A DNA stretch of 51,334 nt from a virus. Positions 28,866-36,340 of this stretch are shown here, piece by piece. The DNA lies in IMG/VR virus record IMGVR_UViG_3300009149_000047, positions 1-51,334 of that record. One strand, given 5' to 3'. Made by a program: the position numbers and the translations under genes. The notes under the pieces are model-generated. The model was not told the origin of the DNA, searched no databases, and was given only the letters and a program-made list of their open reading frames with translations. Numbering within the stretch: the stretch's first letter is position 1; each line of letters starts with the position of its first letter.

Positions 28866-31729
28866 ATACTACATATCCCACTTGGACAATCATCGGTATG
28901 ATTGACGTAATCAGCTAAATCAGCTTGCTTATTAAACTGTTCTTTAGCTTCTATCATAGTTAAGGCTGTGAGTGGTGGTGGAAGAGCTTTACCATCTTTG
29001 CCATAGAATTTTCTACTGTTTTCTCTGTAAAAGGTTGTACCCTTTAAATGTGGAAGATACTCTAACCAAATATCATTCATATCTTCAATAGAATAGTCTT
29101 CTGCCATATTGATAGTCTTACTAACAGCATTATCAACATGTTTTTGTATTATCTTTTGTATCTCCATATGCTCTCTAACTGTTAAGTCTCTTGAAGCAAC
29201 GAAATGTGAAACATCTTTATTTTCTTTCATGAACTCAGTAAACAATGGATGAAATACAAGTTCTTCTTTTCTTTTATCTCCGTCCCAATACATTCTTTTG
29301 TATGCATATGCGAACATAGGTTCAATGCCACTAGAGCAGTTACCTGATAGTATAGAGACAGTATTATGTGATATAACAGAATTAGCTATATATGTGTTAC
29401 GATGAGGCACCTCTATATCTAATGTCATACATTCGCTATTTTCTATATTAATGACCTCATCCAAGAAAGCACCTTTAAATAAGGTATCAGCATTTATGCA
29501 ATTAATTTGTCTAGCTTTAGATAGATATCTTCTTTTGTCTTCATGGCCAATAGTGCCATAAGAAACTTCTTTTATACTGTATACAGGTCTGTCTCCATAA
29601 TGACCATCGCCAAATGTTTTAACTCTCATAATTGTATTACGACCAAGTGCTCTTAATACAGTTATTAACTGTTGAGCCATTGTTTTAGAGACAGTATCAA
29701 ATACTCTCATTTCGTTATTAGATGTTAAAAGATGTCCATCTCCAGAACAATATCCATCTAAAAAAGCTTCAATTGTTTCTTTGGATGATGTTCTAATTGC
29801 TTTAGGGATATGAACTTTATATGATTTTGGTTTTAAGATTCTATTTTTAGATAAAAACGATAATAATATTTGTGAATTTACTTGTATTGACTCACATCCT
29901 CTATCTGTATATCTAGTAGCATTCCAATTAAACACTTTCTTAATTTTATTAACTACATTATCATTAAAGTCTTTTTCACTAGCATTAAGAGCAATTCTAA
30001 TTCCCTTTTCATGAACAGAACCATCCGCATACATTAAACCCAATAACCATGCAAAATCAGGTGTTACATATGTTGGTAATTGTATATTGCTCGAATTACA
30101 ATAATAAGCAATATTAGTATCTAATTTAGTGTTATCTTTTTTATTATATCCACCTAACTTGCAAACAACCTTATCACCTATATTTATCTCATCGGCCCTC
30201 ATCCAAATATATTCTCCACCCTTAAAAACACGATATTGATGATTATTTGTGCATTCCAACTCTAAACCACTAGCTAAAGTTATTTCTTTTGTATCCGTAT
30301 AGCCATTAATATACCCTTTTTGAGATCTTGCTATTTCATCTTCTTGATTAACCTGTAAATCTATATCTTGCCACTGTAATCCATTTTCATCAACAATTTC
30401 ACCTAGCATTAATAAGCCAGATTCTGTGCTAACTAAGGTATCAGGTCGTTGACAACCTGTAGGCGCTTGTGTTAGTATTGCACAATTTCTTATACCGTGA
30501 TCAGCTATAAGCGATTTGATCTTAGGGGTCATTCTCTTTACGAAGCCGGACTTAACATGCATTTCTGTGTCACATGCTGGGAACGCACCTTTCTCTACTG
30601 CTAACATAACTGACGCTTCATATGCATGCTTGCTAATAAAACGATAAAGCTTATCTACAAATTTATTGCCATCTTCAGATCCATATCTAAATCCAAGGAT
30701 AGCTAGCATATCAGCAAGACCTGTTGTTCCCATTCCAATTCTTCTTAAATTATGTGATTTAGCTTTCATCTCTGGAAGAGGATAATGATTCACGTCGAGT
30801 ACATTGTCTAAGAACCTAACACCAGTCCTTATTGTTTGACCTAGCATTTCATAATCTACTTTTCCATCTCGTACAAACCTTGGGAGAACAATATGACCAA
30901 GGCAACAGCAGTCGTGACTACTCAAAGCAATCTCACCACACGGGTTAGTAGTTACAAGTGGTTCTATATAGTAAATAGTACTTTCAGTCTCTATCAATTC
31001 AAAGTTTAAGAATCCTGGTTCAGCCATTGAGTAAGCATTACTTACTATCTTATCCCATAAGGCTTTTGCCTTTATCGTTTTCTTATATTTCGACTTCCAT
31101 GAGAGCTCCCAGTCACCATCTTCTTTAACCGCTTTAATGAAAGACTGAACATTACGGCACCGAACAGATACGTTTGCATTTTGTAATTCTCCATTTTTTA
31201 TCTTAGCATCTAAGAACTCTTCAACATCAGGGTGATCTAAATCTAACGAGAACATTAATGCAACACGTCTTGCTCCACCTGCTCTAATTGGATCACCATT
31301 ATTATTGAGAAGTCTCATCAATTCAACAGCTCCAGGTGCTGTTCCTTTCTGGCCTCTTATAGAGGCATTACGTGGTCTAACATCACTGAAATCAACACCA
31401 CAACCTCCACCTGACATAGAGGTTATTATCATCTCTTTAGAGATGTTTCCCCAGCCTTCCTTACTATCTAAATTATTATCTAATACAAAGCAATTTAGTA
31501 ACTGTGGAGTAGGTCGTCCAGAGTTGTATAAGATTCTTCCACCTGGAACAAACCTATTGCTTACTAATTCTTCAAAGAATTTATCTTTATACTTCTTAAC
31601 TTTCTCTGGCTGTTCAGCCATACTTATCTGTCTCGCAACTCTCTTACACATATTGCTCCACGTCTCATCTGGTGTAAAAGCATATCGCTGGCTAAAAATC
31701 TCTTTACTAAATCCACTTGGTTCGAACAT
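28862..31729 (-). CDS. nrdJ: Class II ribonucleotide reductase with intein
   Basis: A 955-residue precursor. Without the intein it is 591 residues, close to the size of phage and bacterial B12-dependent class II reductases. Visible motifs: LNCFVLDNN (substrate-site cysteine), NPCGEIALSSHDCCCLGHI (active-site NPCGE), APTG|TVSILSGNCSSGIEP, and the C-terminal CPSGICSI redox pair. No small radical subunit gene is nearby, which fits class II. It converts ribonucleotides to deoxyribonucleotides for phage replication. The intein interrupts the conserved APTG-T loop. Confidence 0.85.
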   Translation of the reverse strand: MFEPSGFSKEIFSQRYAFTPDETWSNMCKRVARQISMAEQPEKVKKYKDKFFEELVSNRFVPGGRILYNSGRPTPQLLNCFVLDNNLDSKEGWGNISKEMIITSMSGGGCGVDFSDVRPRNASIRGQKGTAPGAVELMRLLNNNGDPIRAGGARRVALMFSLDLDHPDVEEFLDAKIKNGELQNANVSVRCRNVQSFIKAVKEDGDWELSWKSKYKKTIKAKALWDKIVSNAYSMAEPGFLNFELIETESTIYYIEPLVTTNPCGEIALSSHDCCCLGHIVLPRFVRDGKVDYEMLGQTIRTGVRFLDNVLDVNHYPLPEMKAKSHNLRRIGMGTTGLADMLAILGFRYGSEDGNKFVDKLYRFISKHAYEASVMLAVEKGAFPACDTEMHVKSGFVKRMTPKIKSLIADHGIRNCAILTQAPTGCQRPDTLVSTESGLLMLGEIVDENGLQWQDIDLQVNQEDEIARSQKGYINGYTDTKEITLASGLELECTNNHQYRVFKGGEYIWMRADEINIGDKVVCKLGGYNKKDNTKLDTNIAYYCNSSNIQLPTYVTPDFAWLLGLMYADGSVHEKGIRIALNASEKDFNDNVVNKIKKVFNWNATRYTDRGCESIQVNSQILLSFLSKNRILKPKSYKVHIPKAIRTSSKETIEAFLDGYCSGDGHLLTSNNEMRVFDTVSKTMAQQLITVLRALGRNTIMRVKTFGDGHYGDRPVYSIKEVSYGTIGHEDKRRYLSKARQINCINADTLFKGAFLDEVINIENSECMTLDIEVPHRNTYIANSVISHNTVSILSGNCSSGIEPMFAYAYKRMYWDGDKRKEELVFHPLFTEFMKENKDVSHFVASRDLTVREHMEIQKIIQKHVDNAVSKTINMAEDYSIEDMNDIWLEYLPHLKGTTFYRENSRKFYGKDGKALPPPLTALTMIEAKEQFNKQADLADYVNHTDDCPSGICSI
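29363..30454 (-). mobile_element. Intein with LAGLIDADG endonuclease in the reductase gene
   Basis: A 364-residue intein (precursor residues 426-789). It begins with Cys after APTG (C-QRPDTLVSTESG) and ends ISHN before Thr, so both splice-junction residue sets are intact. A LAGLIDADG-type endonuclease is seen in WLLGLMYADGSV and AFLDGYCSGDGH. It therefore looks able to splice and to home into intein-free reductase genes. Confidence 0.9.
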
Positions 31730-31998
31730 AGTTATTCCTTCCTTTTAAATATAATTAGAATTATCCTCAATGATATTTGTTGGTGCATCTATTTTACTAA
31801 TAACATGCGTTGATTGTTCACACTTATTATCAAACCGATCTGATAATAAATACGAAAGTAAACATTATACGTTGTAGTTAGCGATAAAAAACAGTTAACT
31901 GTTAAACGTTTTATGTTTAAGTATTGGATAAGCGCGTACTGTATGACAGGGTGTATGTATCAGTTATAATATAAGTTACTAATAGCAAAGGATTTGCA
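31730..31998. other. Divergent control region
   Basis: 269 bases between the leftward reductase gene and the rightward nuclease gene. It contains motif site 9 (31833-31848) for the rightward side. I see no clear leftward promoter and no small gene. Confidence 0.4.
31833..31848 (+). promoter_or_regulatory. AACCGATTYGATTATA motif, site 9
   Basis: AACCGATCTGATAATA, 150 bases before the gene at 31999. Two mismatches to the consensus, but in the same orientation as all others. Confidence 0.45.
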
Positions 31999-32376
31999 AT
32001 GTTAACTATAATAGTGACCTTATTTTTAACTGTACCTCCATTCAACGGAGAATACTGCACTGTAGAAGACCGTGATTTTAAAGGATTTCGCTATGAAGAG
32101 CAAATCCCTGTATGTAAGAGAAGAGTCTCTACATCTCGTAAAAAGGCTATATGCAAAAGAGATGGAGTTACTGATAGAGCTGAGTTCAAGGTAGATCATA
32201 TTATACCTGTCTCTCTTGGCGGTAACAATAGCAACAGGAATCTATGGTGTCAACATATGAGTATAGATACTGCTAATATCGAAGGTTATGCCTACCGTAT
32301 GCTCAACAAGGGTATATGGAATAGGAAAGAGGCAATGGACTTTGTACGAAAATACAAGTTCAAACTCGGTAACTAG
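31999..32376 (+). CDS. Exported HNH endonuclease
   Basis: A 125-residue protein with an N-terminal hydrophobic signal (MLTIIVTLFLTVPPFNG) and an HNH motif: KVDHIIPVSLGGNNSNRNLWCQ at about 71-92. A cleavable signal would place a nuclease outside the cytoplasm, so it might attack incoming DNA or degrade DNA in the periplasm. AAAGGATTT precedes the ATG. Confidence 0.75.
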   Translation: MLTIIVTLFLTVPPFNGEYCTVEDRDFKGFRYEEQIPVCKRRVSTSRKKAICKRDGVTDRAEFKVDHIIPVSLGGNNSNRNLWCQHMSIDTANIEGYAYRMLNKGIWNRKEAMDFVRKYKFKLGN

Positions 32377-32461
32377 TCAAACGTTTATCCAACAATTTTC
32401 AGTAAAATCTGTTTTGTTTTAGCTTAGCTAAACAGAACAATACATATACTTGGAGGGTGTT

Positions 32462-32677
32462 TTGGATTTACTTTCATTCCTGTTAATGTGGGTGCTCATT
32501 GGTTCTATTGCTACTAATTTCCTATGGATATATAGAGAATTTGAGAGAGATACAGATATTAATATGTATCATTATTGTAAAGGCATAGTTTACGGACTTA
32601 TCCTTGGACCAGTTAGCGTTCTATATGTCTTTAAAAAAGGTCTTGATCTAATGAACAAAGCAGATAGAAATGGATAA
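32462..32677 (+). CDS. Small membrane protein, TTG start
   Basis: GGAGGGTGTT precedes a TTG at 32462; the earlier TTG at 32450 would cover the ribosome site. 71 residues with hydrophobic segments at about 3-22 and 42-58. Overlaps the deaminase gene by eight bases. Confidence 0.6.
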   Translation: MDLLSFLLMWVLIGSIATNFLWIYREFERDTDINMYHYCKGIVYGLILGPVSVLYVFKKGLDLMNKADRNG

Positions 32678-33143
32678 AGTATCCTGGTGGATGGAGATAG
32701 CTGAGACCATTGCCAAAAAGTCAACAGATGCTGAAACTAAAGTAGGTGCTATCCTAGTCAATACTAAAACTGGAGCTATATTAGCATCTGGCTACAACGG
32801 CTTTGTTCGTGGAGCTCCTGATCTCGAGTTACCTAACACAAGACCAGATAAGTATCCATACATGATTCATGCTGAGCAAAACCTAATATGCAATTGTGCT
32901 AGACATGGTATTTCTATGGATAATTGTATAATAATTTGTACATTGAGCCCTTGTGTCAGATGCATGAGATACCTTTGGCAGTGCGGGATCACAACTATAA
33001 TATGTAAAGAGTTGTATGGTGATGTTGGCAGCATTAATAGCATGGAAGATCTTAACACAACAATAAAAGTGATGAAGCAGTTTTACAAGATAACGTATAT
33101 GTCTAAAGAACCTGGATATAAGGAGGATAGAGTCTATGTCTAG
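32670..33143 (+). CDS. dCMP deaminase-like protein
   Basis: A 157-residue zinc deaminase. HAEQN at 67-71 gives the His ligand and proton-shuttling Glu; SPCVRC at 93-98 gives the two Cys ligands. Length and the ETKVGAILVN..GYNGFVRGAPD features fit the phage dCMP/CMP deaminase family, which makes dUMP for dTTP synthesis. Works with the reductase in deoxynucleotide supply. Confidence 0.82.
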   Translation: MDKVSWWMEIAETIAKKSTDAETKVGAILVNTKTGAILASGYNGFVRGAPDLELPNTRPDKYPYMIHAEQNLICNCARHGISMDNCIIICTLSPCVRCMRYLWQCGITTIICKELYGDVGSINSMEDLNTTIKVMKQFYKITYMSKEPGYKEDRVYV

Positions 33144-33384
33144 ATTAAAGGTAATTCAATGTGGTGGTAAATGTCATATGATAAATAATATTAAAGACAG
33201 TAGAATGTTATATAACGACTTTAAACAGTTAATTGGGTACTTAAGAAAGCAATTTAGAAATCATCTTACTTATGGTTATTACAATGATCAGCCTGTTTAT
33301 GAATATAGGACTAATGCTCAAGACCTTATGCAAGCAATAAATAAGTATAACAATAACATTACAATTGATTTGGAGATTAAATGA
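33136..33384 (+). CDS. 82-residue basic protein
   Basis: MSRLKVIQCGGKCHMINNIKDSRMLYNDFKQLIGYLRKQFRNHLTYGYYNDQPVYEYRTN: basic, unrecognised. Starts in the end of the deaminase gene behind GGAGGATAG. Confidence 0.6.
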   Translation: MSRLKVIQCGGKCHMINNIKDSRMLYNDFKQLIGYLRKQFRNHLTYGYYNDQPVYEYRTNAQDLMQAINKYNNNITIDLEIK

Positions 33385-33779
33385 AAGCTTCTCTGTGGGT
33401 TGAAGGCTGCTTAATAGAGGGTGAAATAGATAAGAAAGATATTAATAGTATTTGTTCTATTTTTAAAACCGTTAAGAGATATATTAAACCAAATAGAGAG
33501 CCAGATTTTATTCATAACGGCTTAATATACTATGTGACTGAAGGTTTAGCCTTTGATAAAGCTAGTTGTAGAACATATGCCTATGAAACCTTCTATAACA
33601 AGAAAGAAAACGTAATAGGTGTGAGACAAGTTAAGTCAGTTGGTCGCTTTAAGAAAGTAACTAACTACTTACGAGATAATGAATTAACTAAAAAATATTT
33701 AGATACAATGGCTGAGAACGTAATATTACGCGATATGGATGAACCAAAAGACTTTGGTAAGGTTCCAAAAATGAGGTAG
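33381..33779 (+). CDS. 132-residue protein, unknown
   Basis: MKASLWVEGCLIEGEIDKKDINSICSIFKTVKRYIKPNREPDFIHNGLIYYVTEGLAFDKASCRTYAYETFYNKKENVIG: mixed alpha/beta, basic. Coupled to the upstream gene (ATGA). Confidence 0.6.
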   Translation: MKASLWVEGCLIEGEIDKKDINSICSIFKTVKRYIKPNREPDFIHNGLIYYVTEGLAFDKASCRTYAYETFYNKKENVIGVRQVKSVGRFKKVTNYLRDNELTKKYLDTMAENVILRDMDEPKDFGKVPKMR

Positions 33780-33781
33780 TC

Positions 33782-33937
33782 ATGGAAGAATGTGAAGATT
33801 GTAAACTAGAAAAAGAAGATGTAAGACGACGTTTATGTCCATATGCTCAAGTTATATTAAATGAGCATATAAATTGTGATATATGTGATGATTGTTTTAA
33901 TAAGAGAGAAGCCAACATAGAGTTAGCTTTAAAATGA
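33782..33937 (+). CDS. 51-residue cysteine-rich protein
   Basis: MEECEDCKLEKEDVRRRLCPYAQVILNEHINCDICDDCFNKREA: pattern CxxC, C, CxxCxxC, a small zinc-binding protein seen in similar form in other phages. Its last codons overlap a promoter-like element for the next unit. Confidence 0.65.
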   Translation: MEECEDCKLEKEDVRRRLCPYAQVILNEHINCDICDDCFNKREANIELALK

Positions 33938-33963
33938 CATTGTGCTTTAATAAAAATTATAGT
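33934..33963 (+). promoter_or_regulatory. Sigma-70-like promoter
   Basis: ATGACA (33934-33939), 18-base spacer and TATAGT (33958-33963). It would start a transcript near 33970 whose leader contains the GGA cluster and a strong hairpin. Confidence 0.5.
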
Positions 33964-33969
33964 ATAGTA

Positions 33970-34080
33970 AACTCGTGTGTGGATGTAAAGGACTCAAGGA
34001 CGGATCGTGGGATCAAGGACGAACCTCTTACTCTAAGCTTCAACTGGCCACATACTATGTGGTCAGTTGTCTCATGCAAA
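33970..34080 (+). ncRNA. GGA-rich leader or small RNA
   Basis: Six GGA trinucleotides occur between 33981 and 34019, three within AAGGAC. A hairpin CAACTGgCCACATactATGTGGtCAGTTG follows (34039-34067). Multiple GGA motifs are what CsrA/RsmA-binding RNAs show, so this could be a CsrA-binding leader of the 34099 gene or a sponge RNA. The hairpin has no T-run. Confidence 0.4.
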
Positions 34081-34098
34081 TAAAAAAAGGTATTAAAT

Positions 34099-34401
34099 GT
34101 GAAAAAAGTTGAAATTGAGTTTAATGATTGTATAAATATAGGTATCTCTAAAGAAGATATAATATTTAACGTTAAAATGACCAAAATTGACGATAACAAT
34201 AGCTATGATATAAAAGTTACAGCTAAATGCGAAGATAAGAACCGTAGATGCAGCTACTCATATATAGATGATATTATATTTGATAGAGATATGAGAGAAG
34301 TTATTAATGAATGGTTAAAAGAAAATAAAGTTTGCGAAGAGTTAAAATCTGACTTAAAAGTAAAGTTGGAATCTAACTTTGAGTATATAGATATTATGTA
34401 A
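34099..34401 (+). CDS. 100-residue protein, GTG start
   Basis: AAAAAAAGGT precedes a GTG. MKKVEIEFNDCINIGISKEDIIFNVKMTKIDDNNSYDIKVTAKCEDKNRRCSYSYIDDIIFDRDMREVINEWLKEN: alternating beta and helix, unrecognised. Followed at once by tRNA-Asp. Confidence 0.6.
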   Translation: MKKVEIEFNDCINIGISKEDIIFNVKMTKIDDNNSYDIKVTAKCEDKNRRCSYSYIDDIIFDRDMREVINEWLKENKVCEELKSDLKVKLESNFEYIDIM

Positions 34402-34408
34402 TAAAAAC

Positions 34409-34487
34409 GGAGTATTGGTCTAGTCTGGTCTAGGATGTCTGCCTGTCACGCAGAAGGTCGTCGGTTCAAATCCGTCATACTCCGCCA
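34409..34487 (+). tRNA. tRNA-Asp(GTC)
   Basis: GGAGTAT/ATACTCC acceptor, G73, encoded CCA, anticodon arm TCTGC-CTGTCAC-GCAGA. The D-loop is slightly long. Confidence 0.94.
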
Positions 34488-34570
34488 TTAATACCTTAAA
34501 GTCGTGTAGCGAATCGACTATAAATATAGCATTTATTGGGCTGAGGAGCCCTTATATATTTGAGGATGAT

Positions 34571-34621
34571 ATGAAGCATAGAATCAGGTTGATTAAAGGA
34601 AGATGTACGTTTCGATTATAG
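34571..34621 (+). CDS. Putative 16-residue leader peptide
   Basis: TGAGGATGAT precedes an ATG encoding MKHRIRLIKGRCTFRL and TAG. The stop lies inside the hairpin that precedes the next gene's start, so a translating ribosome would disturb that hairpin. This is the layout of a translation-controlled attenuator; rich in Arg/Lys codons. Confidence 0.4.
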   Translation: MKHRIRLIKGRCTFRL

Positions 34622-34647
34622 GTTTACACTATAATCAGGAGAAACGT
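34607..34647 (+). promoter_or_regulatory. Hairpin covering a ribosome binding site
   Basis: ACGTTTC (34607-34613) pairs with GAAACGT (34641-34647), and ATTATAG (34615-34621) with CTATAAT (34629-34635). The AGGAG ribosome site (34637-34641) lies in the internal bulge and stem, and the hairpin ends at the base before ATG 34648. It should repress translation until opened. Confidence 0.6.
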
Positions 34648-35391
34648 ATGAAAAATGTAAGTCATTATAACAAAGTGATGTGGGGATTGTATTGTGAATA
34701 CAGTTATATCCCCACAGACGTGTGGTATGAGACTAAGTATGTCTATGAGTGGATTGGAGATCTCAAGACTGTAAAAAGATCTTACCAAGTAAAACATGGG
34801 AGAAGAAGTGCAGCTGAATGGAGCTTTATCCACAGCAAGTATTACTACATAACTAAAATTGATCCTATTTATTGTGGATCACTTGAAGAGTTTGCAACAT
34901 ACTTAGTGGCTAATGGAAGATACTCCTATTTGAAGAATCCATATAAGTATAAAAAAAATGGGTGGCACTTCAAAGGTAGTAGTCAATGTGGAAAGAACTT
35001 ATACCGATGGAGATATACGAGTGGTAATCCTTCTAAGTATAAAAGAAATATTGACCACAAGAAAAAGACTCTCTCTGAAAAAGAACAGGTAAAAAGAGAT
35101 TGGAGAGAGAAAAAGAAAGTAAGGAAGGACAAGAGCAAGACTTTTAAGTCTTGGAGTAATAGAAGCGCTGGTAAATACTACAAGAAATTGAGTAACCAGA
35201 TGCACAGAACAAAAGAAAGAGAAGCCATCAAGAAGTTAAAGTTTGATCTTTATACTAAGGGATGGTGGGAAGAAAGAGTGCATAACGATGGTCCAACTAA
35301 CAGTTGGGAGTATAATTATGCAATCAACGATTGGGATAGCTTCTACATCGAAGACTACAAGTATTACTTGGATCCTTGGATGTGGGATTAG
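34648..35391 (+). CDS. 247-residue basic Tyr/Trp/Lys-rich protein
   Basis: The ATG directly after the hairpin and CAGGAG is chosen over 34603. MKNVSHYNKVMWGLYCEYSYIPTDVWYETKYVYEWIGDLKTVKRSYQVKHGRRSAAEW: extremely basic and aromatic, with KKKTLSEKEQVKRDWREKKKVRKDKSK in the middle. Likely binds nucleic acid; no family recognised. Placed between tRNA-Asp and tRNA-Glu. Confidence 0.65.
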   Translation: MKNVSHYNKVMWGLYCEYSYIPTDVWYETKYVYEWIGDLKTVKRSYQVKHGRRSAAEWSFIHSKYYYITKIDPIYCGSLEEFATYLVANGRYSYLKNPYKYKKNGWHFKGSSQCGKNLYRWRYTSGNPSKYKRNIDHKKKTLSEKEQVKRDWREKKKVRKDKSKTFKSWSNRSAGKYYKKLSNQMHRTKEREAIKKLKFDLYTKGWWEERVHNDGPTNSWEYNYAINDWDSFYIEDYKYYLDPWMWD

Positions 35392-35403
35392 ATAATAAAA
35401 AGT

Positions 35404-35478
35404 GGAGCGGTCGTCTATCGGTTAGGACATCAGGTTTTCATCCTGATAAGCGGAGTTCAATTCTCCGTCGCTCTTCCA
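35404..35478 (+). tRNA. tRNA-Glu(TTC)
   Basis: GGAGCGG/TCGCTCT acceptor with G-U ends, encoded CCA, anticodon arm TCAGG-TTTTCAT-CCTGA. The discriminator T73 is unusual. Confidence 0.9.
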
Positions 35479-35481
35479 AGT

Positions 35482-35667
35482 ATAAAGTGTCACCCTGATT
35501 ATCAAGGTAACCGGTCGTTCGGTCTTGTTCTATGATGGGGGTCTTTGCAAAAAGCTTCGATGAAAGCGACTAAATCGAAGAGATGAGAATGTGCGGTATG
35601 CAACACGGACGAATTCCCTAAGGGAAGATAACTCCAAGTAGACCTTAAACAAATACGTGGCATTCTC
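35482..35667 (+). ncRNA. Candidate structured RNA between tRNA genes
   Basis: No gene. Several stems are visible: ACCG-gtcgtt-CGGT (about 35511-35524), CTTCGAT...ATCGAAG (about 35554-35580), TTCCC-taa-GGGAA (about 35614-35626), and GAGAATG (about 35586-35592) pairing with CATTCTC (35661-35667) right before a TTTTTT run. It does not resemble 6S, RNase P or tmRNA. The last stem also serves as a terminator. Confidence 0.5.
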
Positions 35668-35677
35668 TTTTTTATGT

Positions 35678-35753
35678 GGCGGAGTGGAGCAGTGGTTAGC
35701 TCGGGAGTTTCATAAGCTCTAGGTCGCAAGTTCAAATCTTGCCTCCGCTACCA
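35678..35753 (+). tRNA. tRNA-Met(CAT)-type
   Basis: GGCGGAG/CTCCGCT acceptor, A73, encoded CCA, anticodon arm GGAGT-TTCATAA-GCTCT. CAT may be Met, initiator Met or, if C34 is modified, Ile. Confidence 0.9.
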
Positions 35754-35771
35754 TTTTAACAAGGAGTTAGT

Positions 35772-36017
35772 ATGAAATATTTTATGTTGTTGCTATTGCC
35801 TGGTTTGGTATTCGCAAGTAATTTAACTGATGAAGTTACAGCTAAGTGCAAGGTTGAGATGGTAGATGCGGGATCTTACTACGGCTATTGTCCGATGGGA
35901 TCTTTAGTAGATGCTGTAAGAGTAAATCACAGCAACACAGACTTTACTCCTTGGACTAGGGTCTCTTGTGTAAAGCCTGTTATCACCTGTAAAGAAAAAG
36001 AAGAAACAGAAGAATAA
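35772..36017 (+). CDS. Small exported protein
   Basis: An 81-residue protein with a signal peptide (MKYFMLLLLPGLVFASN). The mature part has four cysteines in pairs (KCKVEM...YCPMG, SCVKPVITCK), likely disulfides, and an acidic tail. AAGGAG before the ATG. Unknown function. Confidence 0.65.
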   Translation: MKYFMLLLLPGLVFASNLTDEVTAKCKVEMVDAGSYYGYCPMGSLVDAVRVNHSNTDFTPWTRVSCVKPVITCKEKEETEE

Positions 36018-36116
36018 AACTCGTAAGGGCCTAGGCGAGTATAAATAAATCGAAAGTCTTATGGTGGTAAGCCACTAAGGGTTGGGCTCGCTCTTTGAAT
36101 ATAAGAGCCCACTAGT
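36018..36116 (+). other. Structured intergenic segment
   Basis: ACTCG...CGAGT, GTGG-taa-GCCAC and GGGCTC...GAGCCC pairings follow one another between a gene and tRNA-Thr. It could be a small RNA or a processing leader. No open frame. Confidence 0.4.
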
Positions 36117-36190
36117 GCTGGGTTAGTTAAACGGTATAACATTGGTTTTGTAAACCAATATTGGGAGTTCGATTCTCTCACTCAGCTCCA
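36117..36190 (+). tRNA. tRNA-Thr(TGT)
   Basis: GCTGGGT/ACTCAGC acceptor, T73, encoded CCA, anticodon arm TTGGT-TTTGTAA-ACCAA. Confidence 0.94.
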
Positions 36191-36191
36191 T

Positions 36192-36266
36192 GGGGAATTA
36201 GTTTAATTGGGAAAATACCGGCTTTGCAAGCCGGAGTCAAGAGTTCGATTCTCTTATTCTCCACCA
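36192..36266 (+). tRNA. tRNA-Ala(TGC)
   Basis: GGGGAAT/ATTCTCC acceptor, A73, encoded CCA, anticodon arm CCGGC-TTTGCAA-GCCGG. G3-U70, the Ala identity pair, is not present (G3 pairs with C or U by register); the reading rests on the anticodon. Confidence 0.92.
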
Positions 36267-36340
36267 CTAATAAACCATCACAAAAAATCAAATTGTATAA
36301 TCTAATCATTGATTAATTTAATTTTGACCTGGAGGTTTTA

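Noticed and set aside
35482-35667. 6S RNA or RNase P RNA
   Set aside because: No long central bubble hairpin or conserved P4-type core is visible.
35502-35735. Leftward 77-residue frame over tRNA-Met and the RNA candidate
   Set aside because: It overlaps a clear tRNA and structured stems and has no ribosome site.
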